A stretch of DNA of 44,563 nucleotides from Schleiferilactobacillus perolens DSM 12744 (GTDB taxonomy: Bacteria > Bacillota > Bacilli > Lactobacillales > Lactobacillaceae). The DNA lies in the NCBI RefSeq assembly GCF_001435585.1, contig NZ_AZEC01000019.1, positions 1 to 44,563 of the forward strand. The letters run 5' to 3'. Below, one piece after another: positions 16,592-24,481 of this stretch (the first letter of the stretch is position 1; the number at the start of each line of letters is the position of its first letter). Made by a program: the position numbers and the translations under genes. The notes under the pieces were generated by a model. The model ran no database searches. It was not told the DNA's origin and worked only from the letters and a program-made list of their open reading frames with translations.

Positions 16592-18292
16592 ATTACGAAT
16601 AATTACACAACAATAATCGTCGTCTTCATCGGCGCGGTCGCAGCGCTCTTCGCATGGTCCAAGTCGCGCGAACAACGACTGATCCAACGACTCCAACGCG
16701 AATGGGGCCAGTTTCCCCAATCGTACCGCAACGATTCAGAAGCCAGCCTAGAAGAGGCCTATGCGGCCCAAAAGAAACTGACAAAATATGACAGCCGCAT
16801 TGACGATCTGACCTGGCATGACCTGGACATGTTCCGCGTGTTCAACCAAATCAACGCTACCCACTCCAGTGTGGGATCAGAACGACTTTTTGGCCAACTC
16901 CACAGCTTTAACTTCGGCGACGCAGCCAAACGAGAACCGCTGATTGACTTCTTTACCCAGCATCCCCAGGAGCGGCTAAAGATTCAAACCGATTTTGCCC
17001 ACTTAGGACGCGTCGATCATAACCAGAGTCAAAATTACTTGCTCCACACTACGGAGAGTAATCTGCAGGGGATCGCTAAATACGTCGTGATGGCAGCTAT
17101 TCCCTTGGTATCCTTGATCACTTTAGGCGTCTCCTGGCTGTTGCGGGCAACCCCCGTCATTGTGGCATTTCCTTTCGCCGGGATCATTCTTTTGATTAGT
17201 GCACTGTTTAATATCATTTATTATCAAAAGCAAAAGACGGTCTTGGAAGCTGAAATGATTTCCATGAGTTATCTAGTCCGCACCATCGTCACCTCCAAAA
17301 AACTGGCTAAAGTGGCGACGCCGTCCCAGGCACAGATCAAAAAGAATCTGGGACCTTTGGCAGCGATCACCCAATTTGCTTTTGCATTTCGGACCACAGA
17401 TGCCAGCGACATGGGGTTCTTGATGGACTACTTGAACGGTTTGTTCATGCTGCCGTTTATCGCATACAACTTCGTGTTGAAACGACTCCAGAATCAACAC
17501 GCCGCGGCGTTAGATTTATGGACGACGGTGGGAGACTTGGAGGCAGCCATTGCCATCGCCAACTATCGGTTAGCGGCTGGCAACACGTGTATCCCCGTAT
17601 TTCGCAAGGGCAGTGTGACCGCTGAAGGACTCATTCACCCGTTATTGCCAAATGCCGTCGACAATCCAGTGAACTGGCGGCGCAATACCATCATCACCGG
17701 TTCCAATGCATCCGGTAAATCAACCTATGTGAAGAGTGTCGCAGTCAACTGTATTTTGGCGCAAACCATTAACACCTGCACGGCCAAATCATTCACGCTG
17801 CAGGCCGGCCATGTTATCACTGCCATGGCGGTTCAGGACAACCTGGCAGAAGGGGACAGTTACTTTGTTTCTGAAATCAAAGCAATCAAACGTCTGCTCG
17901 ACCTGGTCGCCACCGGGCAGCATTGTTACGGGTTTGTGGATGAAATCTTGAAAGGCACCAACACGGTCGAACGAATTGCCGCGTCGGCCAGCGTCGTCGC
18001 CTGGCTCAATCAATTCCCGAGTCTCGTCATGATCGCCACCCACGACAACGAACTCACCGAAATGCTCGCCGATTCTTGCGACAACTGGCACTTCCAAGAA
18101 ACAGTCACCAAGGACCACGGCGTCGAATTCGACTACCAACTCCACCAAGGTCCGGCGACATCCCACAATGCCATCGCTTTACTCGGCACCATGGACTACC
18201 CTGAATCCCTCATCCACGAAGCCAATCAACTCGCTGATGAATTCGAGCAAACCAAGAGCTGGCCGAAAGTACCAGTTGCCCAACCAGAGTAA
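16592..18292 (+). CDS. membrane-anchored MutS-family ATPase, non-canonical start
   Basis: The C-terminal half is a MutS ATPase domain: Walker A ITGSNASGKSTYVKSV, a Q-loop region, Walker B-like GFVDEILKGTN, and the IATHDNEL switch. There is no mismatch-recognition domain, so this is a MutS-related protein and not MutS itself. Two hydrophobic segments lie about 84-105 and 110-130 residues after the ATG at 16829. In frame upstream of that ATG, coding sequence continues to a stop at 16586-16588 and encodes a further hydrophobic anchor (TIIVVFIGAVAALFAW) followed by a charged stretch typical of this family. No ATG, GTG or TTG exists in that extension. The best start is ATT at 16592 just after AGGTGAG, giving about 566 residues; otherwise the start is lost or shifted. 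Its role is not known. Confidence 0.75.
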   Translation: MTNNYTTIIVVFIGAVAALFAWSKSREQRLIQRLQREWGQFPQSYRNDSEASLEEAYAAQKKLTKYDSRIDDLTWHDLDMFRVFNQINATHSSVGSERLFGQLHSFNFGDAAKREPLIDFFTQHPQERLKIQTDFAHLGRVDHNQSQNYLLHTTESNLQGIAKYVVMAAIPLVSLITLGVSWLLRATPVIVAFPFAGIILLISALFNIIYYQKQKTVLEAEMISMSYLVRTIVTSKKLAKVATPSQAQIKKNLGPLAAITQFAFAFRTTDASDMGFLMDYLNGLFMLPFIAYNFVLKRLQNQHAAALDLWTTVGDLEAAIAIANYRLAAGNTCIPVFRKGSVTAEGLIHPLLPNAVDNPVNWRRNTIITGSNASGKSTYVKSVAVNCILAQTINTCTAKSFTLQAGHVITAMAVQDNLAEGDSYFVSEIKAIKRLLDLVATGQHCYGFVDEILKGTNTVERIAASASVVAWLNQFPSLVMIATHDNELTEMLADSCDNWHFQETVTKDHGVEFDYQLHQGPATSHNAIALLGTMDYPESLIHEANQLADEFEQTKSWPKVPVAQPE

Positions 18293-18332
18293 TTATTGTC
18301 AGCTTTGATACTGTGTGGTGACGGAACTACCG

Positions 18333-18359
18333 CCGCAGCTTGCGCAGCACTGGCACGGC
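18333..18359 (+). repeat. 27-base end fragment of a family B repeat
   Basis: The 27 bases match the right end of the B5 copy (35289-35315) with two differences. No left end is present nearby, so it is a remnant. The rest of the gap 18293-18415 holds a weak hairpin (CCTGG...CCAGG) and nothing else I can identify. Confidence 0.6.
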
Positions 18360-18415
18360 AGGCATAGACTTTCTACCTGGTTTTCCGAAAACGAGCTTCC
18401 AGGAATGCTTCGCGT

Positions 18416-18444
18416 TTGCACCCACCGCACACTTGTGCTAGTAT
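18416..18444 (+). promoter_or_regulatory. cshA promoter
   Basis: TTGCAC (18416-18421) and TAGTAT (18439-18444), 17-base spacer, with an extended -10 TGC. Transcription should start near 18451, giving a leader of about 120 bases. Confidence 0.75.
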
Positions 18445-18450
18445 TGTAAG

Positions 18451-18570
18451 AATGCAAATTGTCATGTACCTATGTTGAGGTACAAATAAAGGAGCCAGTT
18501 CCGCGCACACACAGTGCGGCGTCTATTAGCGGGGCAGGGTCCTTTGTGTTTTCTACAAGGAGGAACTTAT
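18451..18570 (+). promoter_or_regulatory. structured cshA leader with competing ribosome-site pairings
   Basis: Hairpins visible are GTACCT...AGGTAC (18465-18483) and CCGCGCAC...GTGCGG. TCCTTT at 18540-18545 can pair with AAAGGA at 18488-18493 to close a long branched domain, or TCCTTTGT (18540-18547) can pair with ACAAGGA (18555-18561), which contains the ribosome site. The two pairings exclude each other. The regulatory meaning is inferred. Confidence 0.5.
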
Positions 18571-20061
18571 TTGAATTTTGACGAACTAGGTTTAGAACCC
18601 AAATTGCTGCAAGCTGTTTCCGAAGCGGGCTTTGAAGAAGCCACACCGATCCAGTCCGGGACGATCCCACTGGTATTGGCAGGTAAAGACGTGATCGGAC
18701 AAGCCCAGACGGGTACCGGTAAGACAGCCGCTTTCGGACTGCCCTTACTGCAAAAGCTTGATCCCAGCAAGAAGGGTGTCCAAGCCATCGTTATCTCGCC
18801 AACGCGGGAACTGGCCGTCCAGACCCAAGAAGAACTCTATCGCTTGGGCAAAGATAAACATGCAAAAGTGACGGTCGTATACGGTGGTGCTGATATTCGG
18901 CGCCAGATCCGCAATCTGAAGGAGAATCCCCAAATCGTTGTCGGGACTCCCGGTCGGTTACTGGATCATTTAAACCGGAAGACTGTGAAACTGGAGAATG
19001 TCCACACTGTCGTCTTAGACGAAGCGGACGAAATGCTCGATATGGGCTTCATTGAAGACATCGAGAAGATTCTCAGTTATGTCCCAAATGAACATCAAAC
19101 ACTGCTCTTCTCCGCCACCATGCCTGGCCCGATCATGCGCATTGCAGATCGCTTCATGCATGACCCTGAAGTGGTAAAAATTAAGTCCCAGGAATTAACT
19201 GCTGACTTGATTGATCAATATTATGTCCGCGCTCGGGAATACGAGAAGTTTGACGTGATGACCAGCCTCATTGATGTCCAAGATCCAGATCTGGCACTGA
19301 TCTTTGGCCGGACCAAGCGTCGGGTTGATGAATTAACCCGCGGCTTGCAAGCACGAGGCTATAACGCCGAGGGGATCCATGGTGATCTTTCTCAGCAAAA
19401 GCGGATGGCTGTTTTGCGTCAGTTCAAGAACGGCCAACTGGATATCCTGGTGGCTACTGATGTGGCAGCGCGTGGTTTGGATATTTCTGGGGTAACCCAT
19501 GTATTCAACTACGACATCCCCCAAGATCCAGACAGTTATGTGCACCGGATCGGCCGGACTGGCCGGGCCGGTAAACACGGGGTATCGATTACTTTCGTGA
19601 CTCCGAACGAAATGGGCTACTTGCGGACAATCGAAGAATTGACCAAGAAGCGTATGTTGCCGTTGAAGCCGCCGACGGAAGAAGAAGCCTTAGCTGGTCA
19701 ATTGGCCAGTGCTAAGGAAACAGTGGTCCAAACCATTGCGGACGACGACTTGGAAAAATATGAACCGATGGCAGAAGAATTGTTGGAGCAATATACGCCA
19801 TTACAATTGGTGTCTGCTTACCTCAAGTCCATCAGTAAAGATGGCTCTGACGTCAAGGTGACGATCACACCGGAACGGCCTCTGCCTTTCCGCAAAGCAT
19901 CGCACCATCGCTCTGACAAGCGCGGCAGCAGCAACCAGCGTCATTACAGCAAGAACCGGAATAACAGCAGCAATCGCCGCAACCGTGACGACAAGCACAG
20001 CTATTCCCGGGATCACCGCTCTAAGGACAAGAAAAATTTCAAAGTACATTCACGCGCTTAA
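18571..20061 (+). CDS. cshA: DEAD-box RNA helicase CshA
   Basis: An ATP-dependent RNA helicase of the RNA degradosome and cold-shock type. TTG at 18571 follows AAGGAGG; an upstream ATG frame from 18514 would read through the leader and is rejected. The 496-residue product has the Q motif near FEEATPIQ, motif I AQTGTGKT, motif [11 protein letters not shown], motif III SATMPG, and motif [12 protein letters not shown]. The C-terminal tail of about 70 residues is basic, rich in Arg, Ser, Asn and His, as in CshA proteins that bind RNA. It is a single-gene unit with a long structured leader and a large terminator. Confidence 0.95.
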   Translation: MNFDELGLEPKLLQAVSEAGFEEATPIQSGTIPLVLAGKDVIGQAQTGTGKTAAFGLPLLQKLDPSKKGVQAIVISPTRELAVQTQEELYRLGKDKHAKVTVVYGGADIRRQIRNLKENPQIVVGTPGRLLDHLNRKTVKLENVHTVVLDEADEMLDMGFIEDIEKILSYVPNEHQTLLFSATMPGPIMRIADRFMHDPEVVKIKSQELTADLIDQYYVRAREYEKFDVMTSLIDVQDPDLALIFGRTKRRVDELTRGLQARGYNAEGIHGDLSQQKRMAVLRQFKNGQLDILVATDVAARGLDISGVTHVFNYDIPQDPDSYVHRIGRTGRAGKHGVSITFVTPNEMGYLRTIEELTKKRMLPLKPPTEEEALAGQLASAKETVVQTIADDDLEKYEPMAEELLEQYTPLQLVSAYLKSISKDGSDVKVTITPERPLPFRKASHHRSDKRGSSNQRHYSKNRNNSSNRRNRDDKHSYSRDHRSKDKKNFKVHSRA

Positions 20062-20077
20062 TCATTAAACACAAATT

Positions 20078-20321
20078 GGGACTGGAGCAAGATCCTCCCT
20101 GATGAGCCGTGCCAAAGCTCCGCAATCTCCGGCTGAATGGGCTGGAACGCTGTGACGGCGGTTTGAGCCCGCAAAAACCGCGGTCTCAAACACGCCTAAC
20201 CGCATCCGCGCAAAAAGCGCGCGGTGCGGTTTCCACAGCTGAGCCCATTCAGCCTCCGATTGCTACGCATTGGCACTACATCCATCAGGGTCAGGATTTT
20301 GTCCCAGTCCCTTTCTTTTTT
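20078..20321 (+). terminator. cshA terminator with a family B repeat in its loop
   Basis: GGGACTGG...CAAGATCCT..CTGATG on the left pairs with CATCAGGG.CAGGAT.TTG..CCAGTCCC on the right, followed by TTTCTTTTTT. The whole of repeat B3 (20106-20279) lies between the arms. The arms look like the original terminator stem. Confidence 0.75.
20106..20279 (-). repeat. family B structured repeat, copy B3
   Basis: Reverse-strand reading begins GTAGTGCCAATGCG and ends TTGGCACGGC. It has the conserved GGAAAC and GTTAGGCG elements, an AACCGC/GCGGTT stem with a GCGC-rich tip, and a TTTGAGACCGC/GCGGGCTCAAA stem. Same architecture as B4 and B5 with compensating substitutions. Confidence 0.85.
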
Positions 20322-20388
20322 GGAGACTGATTCACTTCCGGCAACGTTTTCTTGTAAAACGCGGAGTGTGATCGGCACCAGTTCGTGC

Positions 20389-20394
20389 TAAAAT
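20389..20394 (+). promoter_or_regulatory. -10 box of the acpS-alr promoter
   Basis: TAAAAT preceded by TGC (extended -10). No good -35 box is seen. Confidence 0.45.
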
Positions 20395-20419
20395 TAACCC
20401 AGAATTGGAGGTGCCGCCA

Positions 20420-20779
20420 GTGATCGCAGGTATCGGCGTCGATATCACCGACATTGACCGAGTACAAAAAGCAGCCGCGGGCAGCAAAGCTTTTGCCCAG
20501 CGCATCTTAACGGCCGCAGAATACACTGTGTATCAAACACTGACAGAGAAACGCCAAGCTGAATACCTGGCCGGTCGTTTCTCCGCCAAGGAGTCCTATA
20601 GCAAGGCATACGGCACGGGCCTCGGGCCTGTGACCTTCCAGGATGTTGAGATTCTGGACAACGAAAAGGGTCGTCCTGTGGTGACTAAGCACCCCTTTAC
20701 CGGTATTGCTCACGTGTCTATTTCCCATACAGATACGGTGGCTATGACCGAAGTAATCTTAGAGAGAAGTGACACGTAA
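20420..20779 (+). CDS. acpS: holo-[acyl-carrier-protein] synthase
   Basis: AcpS moves the 4'-phosphopantetheine group of CoA to apo-ACP and so activates fatty acid synthesis. GTG at 20420 follows TGGAGGTG. The 119-residue product has both signature motifs: [12 protein letters not shown] at the N-terminus (metal-binding Asp) and [15 protein letters not shown] in the middle (metal-binding Glu, CoA-binding Lys). Length is normal for the trimeric AcpS type. Its stop TAA shares one base with the ATG of alr, so the pair is coupled, as in Bacillus and other lactobacilli. Confidence 0.95.
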   Translation: MIAGIGVDITDIDRVQKAAAGSKAFAQRILTAAEYTVYQTLTEKRQAEYLAGRFSAKESYSKAYGTGLGPVTFQDVEILDNEKGRPVVTKHPFTGIAHVSISHTDTVAMTEVILERSDT

Positions 20780-21906
20780 TGGTTGTGGGTAATTTAAGAC
20801 CAGCGACAGTGACCGTGGACCTCGCGGCAATTCGGCATAACGTATCCGAAGAAATCGCCCGGTTGGATGGCCATACTGAAATGTTTGCCGTAGTAAAGGC
20901 TGATGGGTACGGTCATGGGGCGGTCCCCGTGGCGCAAGCCTGTGCAGAGGCAGGGGCGACTGGTTTTTGTGTGGCATTACTAGACGAAGCCTTGGAATTA
21001 CGGGCAGCTCATTTTACCCAACCCATTCTAGTCCTTGGTATCACGCCGGCCAATGAAGCGGCCATTGCGGCGGCCAACGATGTTTCCTTGACCTTTGGTA
21101 CATTGGATTGGTTAAAGGATGCCCAGGCAGATTTGGCGGCGCATGCGCATCGGAACCTGAAGGTGCACATTGCCTTGGATACCGGTATGGGTCGGATTGG
21201 TTTTCGAGAGGAAGACGATCTGGCCGCTGCTGCGCAATATTTAACAGCGCATGCGGACAGCTTCACCACAGAGGGGGTCTTTACCCACTTTGCGACGGCG
21301 GATGAAAAAGACACCACGTATTTCCACGCCCAGGCCAAGCGCTTCAATGAGTTAGTGGCCGTATTACCGAAACGACCGCGGTATGTGCATGTCTCCAATT
21401 CGGCCACCAGTTTGTGGCACGCGGCCTGTAATGGCAACATGATCCGGTTTGGGGTGGCTATCTATGGGTTGAACCCCTCTGGTCGAGGAATTCCAGAAGT
21501 ACCTTATCCGTTGCAGCCGGCCTTGAGTTTGACCAGTGAACTCACCTTTGTGAAACAACTGCATCAGGGCGACGCTGTGAGCTATGGCGCCACCTACCAT
21601 GCATCCGGCGACGAATGGATCGGGACGATTCCGCTGGGCTATGCCGATGGTTGGCTGCGTCGGTTGCAGGGATTCCACGTGTTAGTGAATGGTGCGTTAT
21701 GTGAAATTGTCGGACGGGTATGTATGGATCAATTCATGGTCCGCTTACCGAATAAAGTACCTGTGGGCACCAAGGTCACACTTGTGGGCAGTGATCAAGG
21801 GACGACTATCAGCATGCAAGATGTCGCCGATTATTCCCGGACCATTCATTATGAGTTATGCTGCATCTTGACACAACGCTTGCCGCGCCGGTATATTAAC
21901 CAATGA
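20779..21906 (+). CDS. alr: alanine racemase
   Basis: A PLP enzyme that makes D-alanine for peptidoglycan and teichoic acid. The 375-residue product has the PLP lysine in [11 protein letters not shown] (Lys40), the barrel strands after it, and the C-terminal domain with the catalytic Tyr region DAVSYGATY and the [11 protein letters not shown] motif. It is cotranscribed with acpS. The D-alanine supply links it to ddl and murF in this window, though they are separate operons. Confidence 0.96.
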   Translation: MVVGNLRPATVTVDLAAIRHNVSEEIARLDGHTEMFAVVKADGYGHGAVPVAQACAEAGATGFCVALLDEALELRAAHFTQPILVLGITPANEAAIAAANDVSLTFGTLDWLKDAQADLAAHAHRNLKVHIALDTGMGRIGFREEDDLAAAAQYLTAHADSFTTEGVFTHFATADEKDTTYFHAQAKRFNELVAVLPKRPRYVHVSNSATSLWHAACNGNMIRFGVAIYGLNPSGRGIPEVPYPLQPALSLTSELTFVKQLHQGDAVSYGATYHASGDEWIGTIPLGYADGWLRRLQGFHVLVNGALCEIVGRVCMDQFMVRLPNKVPVGTKVTLVGSDQGTTISMQDVADYSRTIHYELCCILTQRLPRRYINQ

Positions 21907-22099
21907 GCTGTATTTTAGCTTAGGGGATATTTGGGAACTGAAGCAGAACAGTCAATTGTCGGAGTTGCGATCATCAGCAATTAGGAAGAGCGGTTCGCCG
22001 CTCAATTAGAAATGGGTTTCTCGTGTGGGAAACTTGTCTGAAGTAAACAGCACGACCGGTCAGTATGGGAACTGATTGGTACGGCTTTTCGACGTAAAC
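21907..22099. other. intergenic stretch between alr and the mazE palindrome
   Basis: It contains a short hairpin (GAGCGG-TTCG-CCGCTC near 21985) and a smaller one (GAAATGGGTTTC), neither with a clear T run. No gene is seen. Confidence 0.4.
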
Positions 22100-22215
22100 G
22101 CGCGGTGCCTGGCAGAGAACCATGAGCTAAGGACCGCCAAGCAACAATTCTTAAGTGCGAGGATTGTCGCTTGGCGGACGCTTAGCTCGGGTTCTCTGGG
22201 CGTCAGGCACCGCGC
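22100..22215. repeat. 116-base near-perfect palindrome upstream of mazE
   Basis: GCGCGGTGCCTG, AGAGAACC, GAGCTAAG and CCGCCAAGC on the left pair in order with GCTTGGCGG, CTTAGCTC, GGTTCTCT and CAGGCACCGCGC on the right. The central GCAACAAT/ATTGTCGC pairs with one mismatch. The right arm ends 20 bases before the mazE start codon. It is unrelated in sequence to families A and B. Confidence 0.85.
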
Positions 22216-22234
22216 TCTGTGGGGGTTAACTGAT

Positions 22235-22480
22235 ATGGGATACGATACGATCCAGATCCATTTGGATGCGTTGCTTAAGGAACAATTGAGTACTTACAGC
22301 CATACCAATATGGTGGATGAAAGTGCCGTTGTTTCAGCTGCACTTCGCCAGTACTTAGAGTCGGATCAGCCCACCTCAAGTGAGCTGGCGGCGGGGTACA
22401 AAGAAATGGCGACAATTAATCGGGCGATTGCGGCCGATTTTGCCGCCACGGAGGATCATGACGAACGTCGGATCGTTTAA
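22235..22480 (+). CDS. mazE: MazE-type ribbon-helix-helix antitoxin
   Basis: The antitoxin of a type II pair; it binds and neutralises MazF and usually represses the operon. ATG at 22235 follows a GGGGG site; a frame open from 22076 runs through the palindrome and is rejected. The 81-residue product has a short N-terminal strand and two helices (DTIQIHLDALLKEQLSTY, then DESAVVSAALRQYLESD) typical of ribbon-helix-helix dimers. The C-terminal acidic tail (AATEDHDERRIV) is the likely MazF-binding part. It sits 30 bases before mazF and after alr, as in Bacillus (ndoAI-ndoA). Confidence 0.85.
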   Translation: MGYDTIQIHLDALLKEQLSTYSHTNMVDESAVVSAALRQYLESDQPTSSELAAGYKEMATINRAIAADFAATEDHDERRIV

Positions 22481-22510
22481 GCCGACGGTATACTAAGAGG
22501 GGGCCAAAGT

Positions 22511-22879
22511 TTGGCGCAGGAAGTGAATCGCGGCGATATCTATTATGCAGATCTTTCCCCGGTGGTGGGATCTGAGCAGGGCGGCTCGCGGCCGGTGTTA
22601 GTGGTGCAAAACGACGTGGGCAATCATTTTAGCCCGACTGTCATTGTGGCGGCAATTACGGCGAAGATCCAGAAGCCGAAGATGCCGACGCATGTCGCCC
22701 TGACACCCCCTGAGGACGATATTGACCGTCCTTCTGTTGTATTGTTGGAACAAATTCGGACCATCGATAAGCAACGTTTGAAATACAAAGTCACGCATCT
22801 GCGGCGCCAGAAAATGGTTGCCGTTAATCGGGCATTAGCGATCAGTGTGGGTTTACAACCCATCAAAAACGATCGCTGA
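22511..22879 (+). CDS. mazF: MazF-type endoribonuclease toxin
   Basis: A sequence-specific mRNA interferase, 122 residues, TTG start at 22511 behind GAGGGGG. It carries the PemK/MazF signature: N-terminal [29 protein letters not shown] with the catalytic Arg, then [13 protein letters not shown], and the [14 protein letters not shown] motif. Close in length and sequence to B. subtilis NdoA, which cuts at UACAU. The cut site here cannot be read from sequence. It pairs with the upstream antitoxin gene. Confidence 0.93.
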   Translation: MAQEVNRGDIYYADLSPVVGSEQGGSRPVLVVQNDVGNHFSPTVIVAAITAKIQKPKMPTHVALTPPEDDIDRPSVVLLEQIRTIDKQRLKYKVTHLRRQKMVAVNRALAISVGLQPIKNDR

Positions 22880-22892
22880 AGCAAGTTGAGCG

Positions 22893-22920
22893 TGAGCAAT
22901 CACGCCGTTTGTGCTATACT
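22893..22920 (+). promoter_or_regulatory. possible queT promoter
   Basis: TGAGCA (22893-22898), 16-base spacer, TATACT (22915-22920) with an extended -10 TGC. Confidence 0.5.
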
Positions 22921-22925
22921 ACATG

Positions 22926-22952
22926 GGCTGCCTTGTGCAGTCTATTTTTTTT
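22926..22952 (+). terminator. short hairpin with T run after mazF
   Basis: GGCTGC-CTTGT-GCAGTC followed by TATTTTTTTT. It may be the mazEF terminator. It also lies at the very start of any transcript from the promoter at 22893-22920. Confidence 0.55.
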
Positions 22953-22955
22953 GCA

Positions 22956-23016
22956 GAGGCCGCAGCCGACCGGTTAGAAGCGTAAGGATAAGAGCTTCTG
23001 GTCGGTGGATCCCGCT
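22956..23016. repeat. family A repeat, shortened copy A7
   Basis: GCCGCAGCCGACCGGTTAG-AAGC, a 12-base loop, then GCTTCTGGTCGG. The outer stem of family A is kept and the central hairpin is missing. It lies in the queT leader. Confidence 0.7.
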
Positions 23017-23100
23017 TATGCAAGCCCGTTTATTGTGGCGATTGCCACCGTGGTTCGTAACCATCCCACGAAAACAAAACTATTGGAGGAATTTATTATT

Positions 23101-23619
23101 ATGTCTCGAGCACATAGCGCGTATTCTTTACGCGCAATTTTAGTTAACGCGGTCATTGCTGCGTTGTACGTCGCCTTAACTTTAGTGGCGGCGGCGTTTC
23201 ACTTATCCGGTCTGCAAATTCAATTCCGGGTTTCTGAAGGATTGAATCACTTGGTTGTTTTTGACAAACGGTATATCTGGGGTGTAACCCTAGGCGTCTT
23301 GGTCGCCAATCTGTTAGATACAACTACCCCAGTAATTTTGAATGTGCCATTCGGTGTGGCCCAAACGTTACTCAGTTTATTGTTAGTCGGTTATGTGGCG
23401 CCGAAATTACCGAAACTATGGATGCGAATGGTGCTTAACATCATCGTCTTTACAATTTCCATGTGCATGATTGCCTGGATGCTTCATTTGGCATACAAGT
23501 TGCCGTTCTGGATCACTTACTTGTCGACAGGTGTCTCTGAAGCCATTATCATGACGATCACCGCACCAATCATGGCTGCAGTTGATCAGGCTGTGCACTT
23601 CTCCAAAGTACTCGACTAA
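23101..23619 (+). CDS. queT: QueT-family transporter (queuosine precursor ECF S component)
   Basis: An integral membrane protein of 172 residues with about five segments. ATG at 23101 follows TTGGAGGAA; a longer frame from 23005 lacks a ribosome site. The N-terminal ILVNAVIAALYVALT, then IQFRVSEGLNHLVVFD and WGVTLGVLVANL, are the pattern I know for QueT (COG4708), the substrate-binding subunit of an ECF transporter for a queuine/preQ1-type compound. The energising EcfAA'T genes are elsewhere. Its stop overlaps by four bases the end of the convergent methyltransferase gene. Confidence 0.85.
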   Translation: MSRAHSAYSLRAILVNAVIAALYVALTLVAAAFHLSGLQIQFRVSEGLNHLVVFDKRYIWGVTLGVLVANLLDTTTPVILNVPFGVAQTLLSLLLVGYVAPKLPKLWMRMVLNIIVFTISMCMIAWMLHLAYKLPFWITYLSTGVSEAIIMTITAPIMAAVDQAVHFSKVLD

Positions 23620-24302
23620 AAATGGTACGCCTTATCCGCGTTTTTCGTCATCATCAATAACCCATCCCCCAGCGGTATCAAGGTCGCAGTCAGGTCTGGT
23701 TCAGCAAATACGCTGTCTAGCAGTTGACGCAAGTTGCGATGAATTCCCTTGAGCCGATGGGGGATTTCTGTCTCTGGCGAAAAGACGGTACCGCCTTGCA
23801 AGACATCATCAATGAACACTGTGCCGCCCACTTTTACCCGGGCGAGCACTGCGGGCAATTGATGGATGTATTGAGCTTTGGCGCTATCCATGAAGGCGAC
23901 GTCATACGTGTCGGTGAGCGTCGATAAAATGTCTGTGGCATCACCGGTCAACATGGTAATCTGATGATGGTGATCATATTGAGCCAGATTGGCGCGGGCA
24001 TGGTCAATCATCGTTGGTGCCCGCTCAATGGTGGACACCTTGCCCTGGCTGCCCATGAGGTGGGAAAATAAAAGGGCAGAGAAGCCGATCGCTGTGCCCA
24101 GCTCCAACACACTGGTCGGGTGGACTTGGCGAAACCAGGTCTGAAAATAATCGACGGTTTCATGGGGGATGATAGGCACATCCCGGTCCCGTGCACTAGT
24201 CTCTAGTTCTGCCAAGGGTGCAGGTAAGGGCTGACCATGACTGCGCAGGAAGTTGCGCAGCGGCACTGGGATGGCTGGGTGATGGAGCATTTCATTATGC
24301 AT
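23616..24302 (-). CDS. class I SAM-dependent O-methyltransferase (YrrM/TrmR-like)
   Basis: The 228-residue protein has the Rossmann SAM site VLELGTAIGFSALLFS, the acidic SAM-ribose residue in VSTIERAP, the GDATDIL segment, and the metal-site motif VAFMDSAKAQY followed by GGTVFIDDVLQGG. This is the caffeoyl-CoA O-methyltransferase fold. The bacterial YrrM/TrmR subgroup methylates 5-hydroxyuridine at tRNA position 34, and the length fits. Substrate assignment is inference. The gene is convergent with queT and the two 3' ends overlap. A tRNA wobble-modification link with queT is attractive but may be chance. Confidence 0.8.
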   Translation of the reverse strand: MHNEMLHHPAIPVPLRNFLRSHGQPLPAPLAELETSARDRDVPIIPHETVDYFQTWFRQVHPTSVLELGTAIGFSALLFSHLMGSQGKVSTIERAPTMIDHARANLAQYDHHHQITMLTGDATDILSTLTDTYDVAFMDSAKAQYIHQLPAVLARVKVGGTVFIDDVLQGGTVFSPETEIPHRLKGIHRNLRQLLDSVFAEPDLTATLIPLGDGLLMMTKNADKAYHF

Positions 24303-24430
24303 AAGAAATCAACCTTTCGTGAAAGTGCCTTTCTACTGTAGCATAGAAAAGCTTATATTTTTGTGTCAGATGGCGCATTGTTTCTCATTAAAACGTTAGA
24401 TTTCTGTTTCGCCAAATCCTGGATTTATGG

Positions 24431-24436
24431 TATCAT
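24431..24436 (+). promoter_or_regulatory. -10 box of the cbpA promoter
   Basis: TATCAT preceded by TGG (extended -10), about 45 bases before the start codon. The -35 region is poor. Confidence 0.4.
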
Positions 24437-24481
24437 GAAACAAAGCAAGGGCATATTTTCATGCCGCAGGAGGACAGTCAC

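Noticed and set aside
18514-18570. ATG-initiated longer form of CshA
   Set aside because: The extension translates the structured leader, while TTG at 18571 follows a near-perfect ribosome site and begins the conserved domain.
20078-20321. tRNA-like cloverleaf in family B
   Set aside because: The branched form is larger than a tRNA and lacks the T-loop and D-loop consensus bases.
22953-23100. A preQ1 or tetrahydrofolate riboswitch upstream of queT
   Set aside because: The gene type makes it likely, but I could not find the conserved loops of preQ1-I, preQ1-II or the folate class; what is there is a shortened family A repeat and small hairpins. A covariance search would decide.
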